Assembly (NCBI GenBank): GCA_015491995.1
Contig: WGFY01000013.1
Location: 1-64,000 of the forward strand
Length of the DNA stretch: 64,000 nucleotides
Reading direction: 5' to 3'
DNA from: Mesoaciditoga sp.
Lineage (GTDB): Bacteria > Thermotogota > Thermotogae > Mesoaciditogales > Mesoaciditogaceae
This document shows, one piece after another, positions 1 through 8,783 of this stretch (position 1 is the first letter of the stretch; the number at the start of each line of letters is the position of its first letter). The translations under genes and the position numbers were made by a program. Below the pieces are notes generated by a model. The model saw only the letters and a list, made by a program, of their open reading frames with translations, was not told the DNA's origin and did no database searches.

Positions 1-4
1 ATTA

Positions 5-613
5 ATGAAGCGTGCATTTGAAGTGAATTATAAGATAGACATGTATTTAAAAGAAGGGAAAAAACTTTGGCAAAGAGATTTCATACGTGGTTATTTTAGA
101 GAATACCTCAAAACCTTTATCGTTAATGAAAGTGAATTCAACGAGCTGATCAATGGTATAGCAGAAGAAGATAAAAAATTAAGTTTGTGGTCAAACACTT
201 TTGATAGCGTTAAAGATACTCTGTTAATTTTGAAAATGAGAGGTTATTCCATGTCGGTCATTTCAAATTCGGATGGTAGGGTAAGTGATATACTCGAAAA
301 AATAGGCTTAAACGAATTTATGGAAAAAATTTATGATTCTTACGTGATTGGAATAGAAAAACCGGATTCCAGGATTTTTGACATGGCAATCAACGATCTC
401 AATCTTTCAAAATTTTCCACTCTCTTTGTTGGAGATATCTTTTACTTAGATGTCTTAGGTGCGAATAAAAGTGGAATTCCAGCTGTACATCTTGACCATT
501 GCAATCTTTACAAAGATTGGCCTGGAATTAGGATCAACAATATCGCTAATCTTCCCGACCTTTTAGAAACTTTAGTTCTAACAAGTTCAGACCTTTTTCC
601 ATTCAAAAATTGA
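5..613 (+). CDS. HAD-family hydrolase (N-terminus outside window, partial)
   Basis: HAD motifs II/III/IV seen (VISNSDGR, IGIEKPDSRIF, LFVGDIFYLDVLGANKSGI); N-terminal DxDxT motif missing, so the gene probably begins before the window. Confidence 0.75.
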   Translation: MKRAFEVNYKIDMYLKEGKKLWQRDFIRGYFREYLKTFIVNESEFNELINGIAEEDKKLSLWSNTFDSVKDTLLILKMRGYSMSVISNSDGRVSDILEKIGLNEFMEKIYDSYVIGIEKPDSRIFDMAINDLNLSKFSTLFVGDIFYLDVLGANKSGIPAVHLDHCNLYKDWPGIRINNIANLPDLLETLVLTSSDLFPFKN

Positions 614-774
614 GGATATGCCAAGATATTGCTGTAAATTCATTTCTGTATCCTTTAAGACTAATAAGACTAAAACAGCACTTATTGTACACTATCCGTT
701 GTAACAGACATTTCCAAAGCAACTAAACCAACACCGCAAGCATGAATGTTACACTTTTCAATGACCTTTAATAC

Positions 775-803
775 TTGCATAACTTGAGTTTGTGTGATAG
801 AAT
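775..803 (+). promoter_or_regulatory. Sigma-70-type promoter of the cobalamin riboswitch operon
   Basis: TTGCAT (775-780), 17-nt spacer, TAGAAT (798-803), just upstream of the riboswitch. Confidence 0.6.
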
Positions 804-805
804 TT

Positions 806-1015
806 CATCGTTACAGGTACGCAAGTTTAAAAGGGAAGACCGGTGAAAATCCGGCGCGGTCCCGCCACTGTAACCGGGGACGAAATCTGTGTCAATGCCA
901 CTGGGAAACTGGGAAGGTACAGATGGAGGACGATCCGGAGCCAGGAGACCTGCCTGTTTCGTTTCAAACCTGAGCACTCGGAAGAAGTGTTCGTGGCATG
1001 GTTAAAACCGGGAAA
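806..1015 (+). ncRNA. Cobalamin (B12) riboswitch
   Basis: Conserved core: gggaagaccggtgaaaatccggcgcggtcccgccactgtaaccgggga ... gagccaggagacctgcct (B12 box), upstream of cobalamin genes. Confidence 0.93.
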
Positions 1016-1017
1016 CC

Positions 1018-1050
1018 AAGTCGACCTTTTGAGGTCGACTTTTACTTTTT
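1018..1050 (+). terminator. Intrinsic terminator of the riboswitch expression platform
   Basis: Perfect 10-bp hairpin AAGTCGACCT-TTTG-AGGTCGACTT followed by TTACTTTTT. Confidence 0.8.
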
Positions 1051-1065
1051 GGGAATGTGTTCCTT

Positions 1066-1158
1066 AATATCTACGCGATCGACGAAAACCTTGTGTCACA
1101 ACCGGAAACCAAGATAATAAACATTCTGGAAGCCGCGTACAAAAACATAAATAGGTAA
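1066..1158 (+). pseudogene. Relic C-terminus of a BtuF-type corrinoid ABC-transporter binding protein
   Basis: In-frame NIYAIDENLVSQPETKIINILEAAYKNINR* resembles BtuF-family C-termini (V-Y-x-I-D-E-x-L-x-S-R-P-x-P-R-I-x-x-x-L-E); no upstream coding sequence or start. Confidence 0.6.
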
Positions 1159-1200
1159 TTCAAAGAGTGATGCCGTGCTGTGTGACATCGTTCGAAGGGA

Positions 1201-1698
1201 GTGATACGCTTGATCCTCGTTACGGGAGGGGAACGTTCTGGAAAGAGCTCTTTTGCACTCGAAAAAGGGCTTGACGTCGGAAACAAGAGAGCCTTCATAG
1301 CGACTGCCGAGCCGTTCGATGATGAAATGACAGATAGGATAAGGAAACACAAAGAAGAAAGGAAGGTTCTCTTCGAGACCTTCGAAGAGCCTGTGCGATT
1401 GGATAAGATCCTAAAGAAGACGGCGTCATACGACGTGTGCATCGTCGAGTGCCTTACGACATGGCTTGGAAACATCCTTTACAGGGAGCTCGATCCGATG
1501 GTAATGACAGATGGCCTGATCAAAGCCCTGAACGGCAACGAGATAATAGTGACCAACGAAGTCGGGATGGGTGTGATTTCGGCCGATCCAATGACGAGAA
1601 AATACGTTGACGATCTCGGAAGACTCAACTCTAAGATAGCGAAGATGGCAGATGAGGTGTACTTCATGGTGTCAGGTATTCCAGTGAAGGTGAAATGA
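1201..1698 (+). CDS. cobU: Adenosylcobinamide kinase/adenosylcobinamide-phosphate guanylyltransferase
   Basis: LILVTGGERSGKSSFAL P-loop, ECLTTWLGN, TNEVGMGVISADPMTRKYVDDLGRLN, VYFMVSGIPVKVK. Confidence 0.92.
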   Translation: MIRLILVTGGERSGKSSFALEKGLDVGNKRAFIATAEPFDDEMTDRIRKHKEERKVLFETFEEPVRLDKILKKTASYDVCIVECLTTWLGNILYRELDPMVMTDGLIKALNGNEIIVTNEVGMGVISADPMTRKYVDDLGRLNSKIAKMADEVYFMVSGIPVKVK

Positions 1699-1806
1699 CA
1701 GGCTCGACACGCTCAACGGGTTCCTGAGCCAGAAGGCGAGAGATTTGAAGATGGAGGTAATGTCGAAGTGCAACGTGGGAGTTTCCTTTCTGAAAGGGTG
1801 ATTTTT

Positions 1807-2012
1807 ATGGCAAAGGACGAAGTGGACATTCAGATATACACTGGAAGCGGCAAGGAAAAGGTGGAAGCTGATCACGAGCTCGTTCGCAAAGATCTCAAAT
1901 TGGCGAAGAAATCAGTTTTAAACGGTGAATACGATCTCATTACCGAGATGAGGGAAGTAAAGCGCTTCTATATCAGAAAGACATTCCGTCAAGAAAGGTA
2001 ATAGAGGAATGA
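1807..2012 (+). pseudogene. cobO: Decayed cob(I)yrinic acid a,c-diamide adenosyltransferase (CobO/BtuR)
   Basis: Collinear CobO fragments: IQIYTGSGKEK (P-loop region), HELVRKDLKLAKKSVLNGEYDLI (middle), TEMREVK (near C-terminus). A frameshifted tail reads QKDIPSRKVIEE*, whose TGA overlaps the cobQ ATG at 2009. The intervening P-loop and catalytic segments are missing. Confidence 0.78.
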
Positions 2013-3448
2013 AAAAAACCGCAACCGTCATGATTCAGGGCACCTCGTCTGGTGTCGGTAAATCGCTTATCGTCATGGCACTGTGTAGACATTTCCGAAA
2101 GAAAAGGTTGAAGGTTGTTCCCTTCAAAAGCCAGAATATGTCTTTGAATTCGGCTGTCAGCGCCGAAGGTGGCGAGATGTCGAGAGCGCAGTACGTTCAG
2201 GCGATCGCCTGTGGTGTGAATCCGTCGGTGAGAATGAATCCTATCCTTCTCAAGCCAGACGGACAAAAGACCCAGATCATTGTGAAGGGCATTTCCCGTG
2301 CGACCGTATCCGCAAGAGATTACATGACGGACAGAAAAAATGAGCTTTTGGAGATCGCTCTCGGAGAACTCAAAGCTCTTATGGTGGAAAACGACGTCGT
2401 TGTAATAGAGGGTGCCGGGAGTCCGGTCGAGATGAACCTGAAGGAAAGGGATATCTCTAACATGAAGGTCGCGAAAGCTTTCGGAATTCCGGTTGTCCTC
2501 GTCGCAGACATAGAAAAAGGTGGATCGTTTGCCCAGATCGTCGGAACCATGGAGCTTCTTGCCCCCAAAGAAAGAGAGCTTGTAATTGGGTACATACTCA
2601 ACAAGTTCAGGGGCGATCCTTCGCTTCTCGGAAGTTACCCAGACGAGCTTGCCAAAAGATATTCTTTCGGTTTCTTCGGGACGATGCCGTATGCGAACCA
2701 CAAAATTCCTGAGGAAGATTCTATGATCCCATGGGAAGGATCGATCGGGGACATATCAATAGACATAATTAGATTTCCGCACATATCGAACTTCGATGAC
2801 TTCGATCCACTCCTTTGGAACTCAGGCGTCAAATTCAGAGAGTCCGGCTCGCTTAACGGCGACGTGATAATTCTTCCCGGAACGAAAAGCACTCTTTCCG
2901 ATCTTTCCTGGATGATCGAGACCGGCCTCGCAGACGAGGTTGTTCGCGCGCACGAGCGAGGAAGCACGATCATCGGGATATGTGGAGGGTACCAGATGCT
3001 CGGTGAAGATATCGAAGAAGATGAAAAACACGCCCGGGGGCTCGGTCTTCTTCCTGTAAAGACACACTTTGATCCTCTTAAGATGGTGTCCAGGCTCAAA
3101 GGAACTGCGATGGTTGGAGAAAAAAATTTTGAAATCGATGGCTACGAGATCCACCACGGCGTAACAGAAGGATCAGTTGTACCGTTTGCGCGTGTCCACA
3201 AATCCAACTCCCAAAAGATAGATCGGTTGGACGGGGCGGTGTTTAGAAAAGTGATGGGAACGTATTTCCACGGTCTCTTTCAGAACTTGAAATTCACCGG
3301 CGCGTTCCTTAATTCTATAAGGGCGGAAAAGGGCCTTCCAGAAAAAATGATAGAGAACTGGCCGATCTTTGAAGAGATAGACAGATTCACCGAGCTTTTC
3401 GAAAAAAACGTCGATTTTTCTAAGATAGAAAGGAAGATGGGACTTTGA
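2009..3448 (+). CDS. cobQ: Cobyric acid synthase
   Basis: MIQGTSSGVGKSLIVMALCRHFRK, FKSQNMSLNS, GICGGYQMLG glutaminase motif, GTYFHGLF. Confidence 0.95.
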   Translation: MKKTATVMIQGTSSGVGKSLIVMALCRHFRKKRLKVVPFKSQNMSLNSAVSAEGGEMSRAQYVQAIACGVNPSVRMNPILLKPDGQKTQIIVKGISRATVSARDYMTDRKNELLEIALGELKALMVENDVVVIEGAGSPVEMNLKERDISNMKVAKAFGIPVVLVADIEKGGSFAQIVGTMELLAPKERELVIGYILNKFRGDPSLLGSYPDELAKRYSFGFFGTMPYANHKIPEEDSMIPWEGSIGDISIDIIRFPHISNFDDFDPLLWNSGVKFRESGSLNGDVIILPGTKSTLSDLSWMIETGLADEVVRAHERGSTIIGICGGYQMLGEDIEEDEKHARGLGLLPVKTHFDPLKMVSRLKGTAMVGEKNFEIDGYEIHHGVTEGSVVPFARVHKSNSQKIDRLDGAVFRKVMGTYFHGLFQNLKFTGAFLNSIRAEKGLPEKMIENWPIFEEIDRFTELFEKNVDFSKIERKMGL

Positions 3449-4317
3449 TCCTTTTCAAGCCTGAATTTCTTGTTTTTACCATAGCCGTATCGATAGACCT
3501 GATCTTTGGCGAGTGGCCAAACGCGATCCATCCGGTGGTGTGGATGGGAAGAATGGTAAAACTCTTCGACATTCCATCCAGATCCAAAGTCGCAAGATTT
3601 TTCATGGGAACAATTCTTCTAACTGCGGACATAGGGGTGTGGCTCACGATAGCGTTTTCTGTGTCCTCCGTTCCAGGGATAATCGGCATCGTTCTACGAG
3701 CCTTCCTTTTGAAATCGACTTTCTCTGTGAAAGCTCTGTACAGCCACGTCCGAAGGTGTGCACGCGAAGACACAGAAAAGATGAGAAAAGAAGTCTCGAT
3801 GATAGTCAGCAGGGATACAAAAGAACTCGACAGAGCCCATCTCGTTTCAGCAGCGCTTGAGAGCCTTTCCGAAAATACCTCGGACTCCGTTACAGGACCA
3901 TTTCTTTATTATGTGTTCTTCGGTCTTGCCGGAGCCGTTGTCTACAGAGTCGTCAACACCCTGGACGCCATTGTTGGGTATCGCACCGAAAAGTTCGAGT
4001 TGTTCGGGAAGGCCGCGGCGAGGACCGATGATCTTCTGAACCTGATCCCTTCAAGGCTGACCGGTATGGTTTTTGGGATTTTCTCCCCTGTTAGGGCCTT
4101 CGCGGCTATGAAAAAATACGGTCCTCTCAAGATCAATGCGACCTATCCCATGAGCGCCTTTAGCGGTGTTCTCGGCATATGGTTCGAAAAAATAGGGCTT
4201 TACAGTTTTGAAGGGAAGGCCCCGAAAATGTCAGATATCTTCCGAGGATTGAAAATATATTCCGCTTCGGTGGCAATCTTACTCGCCACTTTTATAGCGG
4301 TAACGGTGGTGAGATAA
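3445..4317 (+). CDS. cbiB: Adenosylcobinamide-phosphate synthase
   Basis: Membrane protein with HPVVWMGRMV, SENTSDSVTGPFLYY, YRVVNTLDAIVGY, NLIPSRLTG. Confidence 0.93.
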   Translation: MILFKPEFLVFTIAVSIDLIFGEWPNAIHPVVWMGRMVKLFDIPSRSKVARFFMGTILLTADIGVWLTIAFSVSSVPGIIGIVLRAFLLKSTFSVKALYSHVRRCAREDTEKMRKEVSMIVSRDTKELDRAHLVSAALESLSENTSDSVTGPFLYYVFFGLAGAVVYRVVNTLDAIVGYRTEKFELFGKAAARTDDLLNLIPSRLTGMVFGIFSPVRAFAAMKKYGPLKINATYPMSAFSGVLGIWFEKIGLYSFEGKAPKMSDIFRGLKIYSASVAILLATFIAVTVVR

Positions 4318-5318
4318 TGGAATTTCACGGAGGAACGCCGAGAGAGGATCTTCTCGATTTCTCGATATCCGTAAACCCTTATATTCCCAAATGGGCAGAG
4401 AAGATGTTCGAAGAGTGTCGCAGACTTTCGCCTAAATACAGCCACATCGATTGGCTCGACGAGATATTTTCGGAGGTGTACGGAAAAGACGCGGTCATTC
4501 TGGCCGGTGCGACTGAAGCTTTTCAGATAATCGGCTTCACTCTCATGAACGAAGCTGAGGTTGTAATACCCTTCCCATCGTACGGCGAGTTCAAAAGGGT
4601 AGCATCATTTCGTGCGATCAAAATCCATACAGGTTTGGATCTTTTTGACTCCTTCAAACTTTCCAAAAAAATATCTATAAGCGGAAAGAAGGTTATTTTG
4701 ATATTCTCAAGCCCGAACAACCCAACCGGTCTTTGTGTTCCAAAGGAAACGGCAGAATGGATTGAAGAGGCGGAAGAGGCCGGAGTAACGGTTGTCGTCG
4801 ACGAGGCATTCGGTGATTTCGTCGAAGAACCGGTCGAAATATGCACTTCGAAAACGATCAAAATCAGGAGCTTCACGAAATCTTATGGGATGCCGGGAAT
4901 ACGAGTAGGGTACGTAAAATCCAGTTTTTCGAAGTTGTTCAGGAAATATAGAGCACCATGGGCAATCGGAGCGTGTGGGTACGCCTTCGTCAGCTATCTC
5001 ATCAAAGACGGTGGAAAATTCCTACAAAAAACCATGCCTTCAATATGGAAGGAACGAAAAAGGTTCAAAGCGTTCGGAATGAAAACGGACGCGAATTTTG
5101 GGATGATTGAAGTCGGGAACGCAATGACATTTCAACAAAAACTCGACGATCTGGGGATACACGTGAGAAGCTGCGAATCCTTTGGTATCTCAGGCGCAGT
5201 CAGGCTTTCGGTAAGAACAAAAGACGAAAACGATAGATTATTCCAGGCGCTTGAAAAAAACGATTTTTTTGAAAGGAGAGATGATCTTGAAAGGAATGGC
5301 CTTTTTTTCGGGTGGTAA
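4317..5318 (+). CDS. cobD: PLP aminotransferase, threonine-phosphate decarboxylase (CobD)-like
   Basis: HGGTPREDLLDFSISVNPYIP, SSPNNPTGL, VVDEAFGDF, RSFTKSYGMPGIRVGY; follows cbiB. Confidence 0.85.
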   Translation: MEFHGGTPREDLLDFSISVNPYIPKWAEKMFEECRRLSPKYSHIDWLDEIFSEVYGKDAVILAGATEAFQIIGFTLMNEAEVVIPFPSYGEFKRVASFRAIKIHTGLDLFDSFKLSKKISISGKKVILIFSSPNNPTGLCVPKETAEWIEEAEEAGVTVVVDEAFGDFVEEPVEICTSKTIKIRSFTKSYGMPGIRVGYVKSSFSKLFRKYRAPWAIGACGYAFVSYLIKDGGKFLQKTMPSIWKERKRFKAFGMKTDANFGMIEVGNAMTFQQKLDDLGIHVRSCESFGISGAVRLSVRTKDENDRLFQALEKNDFFERRDDLERNGLFFGW

Positions 5319-5940
5319 AGACGGACTGTACGCCCTACATTTAGCTCAAGAGAGAGGACTTGATGTCCCTTATCTTCTGCTTATGAAGACGAGCCTTGGG
5401 AGATCTCCACATTATGTGAATATAGAAAGCCTCGAAAAAGTGGCGATATCAATGAAAAAAGAACTTCTCGTCTTTGACATGGCTCATGGAAGCGAAGAAC
5501 TTGCAAAATTCATATCCTCGCTCGGAATCTCTCACATCGTCGGAGGAGACGTCTTTCTCGACGTTCACTACAAGTGGCTCGAACATCTTTCCAAAGAGAG
5601 CGGTGCGATTGCCGTGGAACCTCTGTACGGGAAGAAATCTCTTGCTTTGACCGAAGAGATCCTTCAAAGCGGTTTTGAGTACTCGATAATTGCGACTGAT
5701 AGATCGAAACTTTCAAAGGATTTTCTCGGATATTCCTTCAAAACTACAGAAGACGTCAGGCAATTTGCAAGCAAAAATCCCGGAGTCGATCTGGTGGGAG
5801 AAGGTGGAGAGTTCCATACAATCGTCCTTACTTCTCCGCTTTTCGAAGAAAGCTTCTGTATGAAACATATGGAAATCGAAGAGGCGGAAAGGTACGATTA
5901 TCTGAAATTTTCTATTGAAACGGTAAAAGCGTCCGTATGA
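5281..5940 (+). CDS. DUF71/COG2102 ATP-binding PP-loop protein (B12 subgroup)
   Basis: MAFFSGGKDGLYALHLA PP-loop, GGDVFLDVHYKWLEHL, VDLVGEGGEFHTIVL; located in a B12 operon. The DUF71 B12-associated subgroup is described by comparative genomics. Confidence 0.87.
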   Translation: MILKGMAFFSGGKDGLYALHLAQERGLDVPYLLLMKTSLGRSPHYVNIESLEKVAISMKKELLVFDMAHGSEELAKFISSLGISHIVGGDVFLDVHYKWLEHLSKESGAIAVEPLYGKKSLALTEEILQSGFEYSIIATDRSKLSKDFLGYSFKTTEDVRQFASKNPGVDLVGEGGEFHTIVLTSPLFEESFCMKHMEIEEAERYDYLKFSIETVKASV

Positions 5941-6632
5941 AGAATTTTAGAAGGGACGCAGTGCTTACAGAATTCAACGATGGATACATTGTCCACACGT
6001 GTGACTCGTCAGGCGGTGTGGGAAAACTTACTTCCGACATCGTTCGGGTGGATATCCGAATCGTGGCTATGGCAGCTTTAAAGGTCGCCTTCCTCGAAAA
6101 TATGACTCTCGGCTCCAAAATTCTAAGTGTTAGCGCGACTTTTACGAACTCCCAGGAGTACGTCAACCTTGGGATAGAGAAGATTAAAGAATTTCTTGAC
6201 ACCAGAAAGATACCCATGGTTATTTCTACGGAAAAGAATTTTCAGACCATTCAGACCGGCGTTGGAATAGGCGTTGTGGGATTTTTGAAGAGGCTCAGGT
6301 TGGGTGGAGCGAAATCAGGAGACGGGGTGTACGTTATTGGAATTCCCAAGGTCGGAAAGGAAGTCGTCGAAGACGATGGAAAGATAGCCGAAATCAGAGA
6401 CATTGAAAGGATCATGAAGAAGGAAGAAATCGGAGAGATAATACCAGCAGGTTCGGGTGGAATAATTGCCGAAGCGGAGATTCTCGCAAAAAACAGCGAA
6501 CTCAATTTCATTTGCGAAGAGTCAGGTGAGTGGATCAAAAAAAGCGCCGGACCTGCGACCTGCTCCGTTTTCTGGGCGAGAAGATTTCGAGCGGATTCGA
6601 AGAAGATAAAAAGAATAGGATGGTTGGAATGA
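5937..6632 (+). CDS. cblS: AIR-synthase-like alpha-ribazole kinase
   Basis: DSSGGVGKLTSDIVRV, GIPKVGKEVVEDDGKIAEI, IIPAGSGGIIAEA, SAGPATC; directly followed by a cblT-like gene. Confidence 0.78.
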   Translation: MKNFRRDAVLTEFNDGYIVHTCDSSGGVGKLTSDIVRVDIRIVAMAALKVAFLENMTLGSKILSVSATFTNSQEYVNLGIEKIKEFLDTRKIPMVISTEKNFQTIQTGVGIGVVGFLKRLRLGGAKSGDGVYVIGIPKVGKEVVEDDGKIAEIRDIERIMKKEEIGEIIPAGSGGIIAEAEILAKNSELNFICEESGEWIKKSAGPATCSVFWARRFRADSKKIKRIGWLE

Positions 6633-7093
6633 AAACGAAGAAACTCACCTTGATGGGAATTTTGATAGCTCTCTCATTCGTTGGCTCTTTGATAAAAATA
6701 CCATCTCCACTCGGAACAATAGGTTTCGATTCAGCAGCCGGATTCTTCGCGGTTCTGTATCTCGGCTACATGCCAGGCGCTTTCGTGATTGCATTCGGGT
6801 ACGTGATAATTGCCGCTAGCGCATCCTTCCCACTTGGGATTCTTACAATCGTCGTGGCTATCGAGATGATGGCGACCGCTCTCGCCTTCCGATTTTTCTA
6901 CAAAATCAACTTCGTTCTTGCAATAGCAGTGGCAACATTCCTGAACGGCATTGCATCCCCTTTGATAGTCTTTCCCCTAGGAGGATGGGGGCTGTATGTT
7001 GGGTTGGTTCCGCCGCTTGTTGTCGCGAGTGTTGCGAATCTGATCGTTTCATCTATCGCATACGGTGTCATCAAAAGAGCAAAGCCACGTTGA
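6629..7093 (+). CDS. cblT: ECF-type S-component membrane protein, alpha-ribazole transporter-like
   Basis: About 155 aa, hydrophobic (MKTKKLTLMGILIALSFVGSLIKIPSPLGTIGFDSAAGFFAVLYLGYMPGA), translationally coupled to the cblS-like gene. Confidence 0.75.
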   Translation: MKTKKLTLMGILIALSFVGSLIKIPSPLGTIGFDSAAGFFAVLYLGYMPGAFVIAFGYVIIAASASFPLGILTIVVAIEMMATALAFRFFYKINFVLAIAVATFLNGIASPLIVFPLGGWGLYVGLVPPLVVASVANLIVSSIAYGVIKRAKPR

Positions 7094-7123
7094 GATCGAA
7101 GCTCAAAAAATGCAAGCACGACT

Positions 7124-7155
7124 AAGTACGCCATCATTTGCACGATGGCGTACTT
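7124..7155. terminator. Inverted repeat at convergent gene ends (probable bidirectional terminator)
   Basis: Perfect 12-bp stem AAGTACGCCATC ... GATGGCGTACTT between the cobalamin operon and the minus-strand alpha-glucosidase. Confidence 0.6.
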
Positions 7156-7160
7156 GGCGA

Positions 7161-8783
7161 TCACAGAATTTCTATTATGATAGACTCGAATGGTAGGAGC
7201 TTTACCTTTCCATTCACATCTTCGCCGGTATTTTTTCCACTTCCTGTTAGAACTTTCCCTTTTTCTTTTATGTTAACTTCTTTTTCAGATGAAGTGAAAT
7301 TGATCAGTATAACCGTACGCATGCTGAAAAAAGTCCGTGTGTAAAAAAGGACACCCTCTGGAGCGTCCCAAAATTCCAAATTCCCCCTTCTTAAGGGTAA
7401 GTTGTTTTTTCTAATTTTTAAAAGAATTTTGTAATAATTCAAAACTGAATTTCGATCTTTCATCTCGTTTTCCACGTTCACACAAGATTTGTTGGAATTC
7501 ACGGGAAGCCATGATTCAACATCAGAAAAACCTGCGTACTCACCATCATTCCATTGCATTGGCGTTCTGCATACATCTCGACCCGTTTTAGGCCAGAGAG
7601 CTTTTCCCCATGGATCAGCAATTTTGTCGTAGGGAATATGGGTGTTTTCCATGCCTATTTCTTCACCATAATATATGAATGGTGTCCCGCGAAGCGTGAG
7701 AAGCAACGTGGCGGCAAGTTTTGCGATTTTCTTTTTTGTGTCATGGTTTGCCTCCATTCCCTCGGTTAACCTGTTGATTATTCGAAAGTTATCGTGATTT
7801 CCAAGTACATAGCTTGGCCAGGCTCTATCTCCAAAGGAAGTATCAACATTTTTGATCAACTGTCTAACTTTTTCTGCATCAAGGGAGAGTTTCTCCATAA
7901 AATCGATGTTAAATGCCATGCTAAATCTTCCTGGTAAGGTGAAAAGCAAATACAGGCACAGTCCCATATCGGCCGAGATTTCTCCAACGCTAACTTTTTC
8001 ACCAGGATAAGAGTCCAAAAAATCTCTTATCTCTTCAACGGCCAAAAGTGTCTCAGGTCTTCCAGAAAATCTGTCCCAATAATAAACATCCCTTACGCTT
8101 TTAAAAAGGCTTTCCTTGATCTGCACACCTGTTGAGGCATCTCTGAATTTTGGATCTTTGTGATAATGCGCTGCGGCGTCAAATCTGAATCCATCGACTC
8201 CATGTTCAAGCCAAAATCGCATCGATTCAAAGATCTCGTGCTTAACATCTGGATTTTGCCAATTCAGATCTGGTTGCTCTTTTCCAAATAAATGAAGGTA
8301 GTACTGTTTTCTATTTTCATCCCACTCCCACATACTTTCTGCTTTTGTGCCAGAAAAAAGCGAGACCCAATTGTTAGGAGGCACTCCATCTTTCTTCGCA
8401 TCTTTCCATATGTACCAATCTGCTTTTGGGTTGTCACGAGAATTTCTGGATTCGACAAACCAAGGGTGTTGATCGGATGTGTGGTTGTAAACTTGATCTA
8501 TTATCACCCTCAACTTCTTCTTGTGCGCTTCTTCCACCAGATCGTCAAAATCAGACATGTTTCCAAAAATCGGATCCACATCTTTGTAATCGCTTATATC
8601 ATAACCAAAATCGTTCATTGGAGATTTGAAGAAAGGAGAAATCCACACCACATCGACGCCCAGCCAGGAAAGATAATCGATTTTTTCTGTTACGCCCTTC
8701 AAATCCCCAATACCATCTCCATTAGAATCTTTAAAGCTTCTTGGATAAACTTGGTAAAATACCGCTTCCTTCCACCAATTCAT
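7161..8783 (-). CDS. GH13 alpha-glucosidase (oligo-1,6-glucosidase family)
   Basis: WWKEAVFYQVYPRSFKDSNGDGIGDLKG, DGFRFDAA, VGEI, LGNHDNFR. Confidence 0.95.
   Translation of the reverse strand: MNWWKEAVFYQVYPRSFKDSNGDGIGDLKGVTEKIDYLSWLGVDVVWISPFFKSPMNDFGYDISDYKDVDPIFGNMSDFDDLVEEAHKKKLRVIIDQVYNHTSDQHPWFVESRNSRDNPKADWYIWKDAKKDGVPPNNWVSLFSGTKAESMWEWDENRKQYYLHLFGKEQPDLNWQNPDVKHEIFESMRFWLEHGVDGFRFDAAAHYHKDPKFRDASTGVQIKESLFKSVRDVYYWDRFSGRPETLLAVEEIRDFLDSYPGEKVSVGEISADMGLCLYLLFTLPGRFSMAFNIDFMEKLSLDAEKVRQLIKNVDTSFGDRAWPSYVLGNHDNFRIINRLTEGMEANHDTKKKIAKLAATLLLTLRGTPFIYYGEEIGMENTHIPYDKIADPWGKALWPKTGRDVCRTPMQWNDGEYAGFSDVESWLPVNSNKSCVNVENEMKDRNSVLNYYKILLKIRKNNLPLRRGNLEFWDAPEGVLFYTRTFFSMRTVILINFTSSEKEVNIKEKGKVLTGSGKNTGEDVNGKVKLLPFESIIIEIL

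Noticed and set aside
682-780. Small minus-strand ORF MQVLKVIEKCNIHACGVGLVALEMSVTTDSVQ upstream of the riboswitch
   Set aside because: Short, overlaps the riboswitch promoter, no RBS or family recognised.
1973-3157. Antisense ORFs opposite cobQ (242, 154, 111, 94 aa)
   Set aside because: They mirror the codon structure of the conserved cobQ gene and show no family signal.
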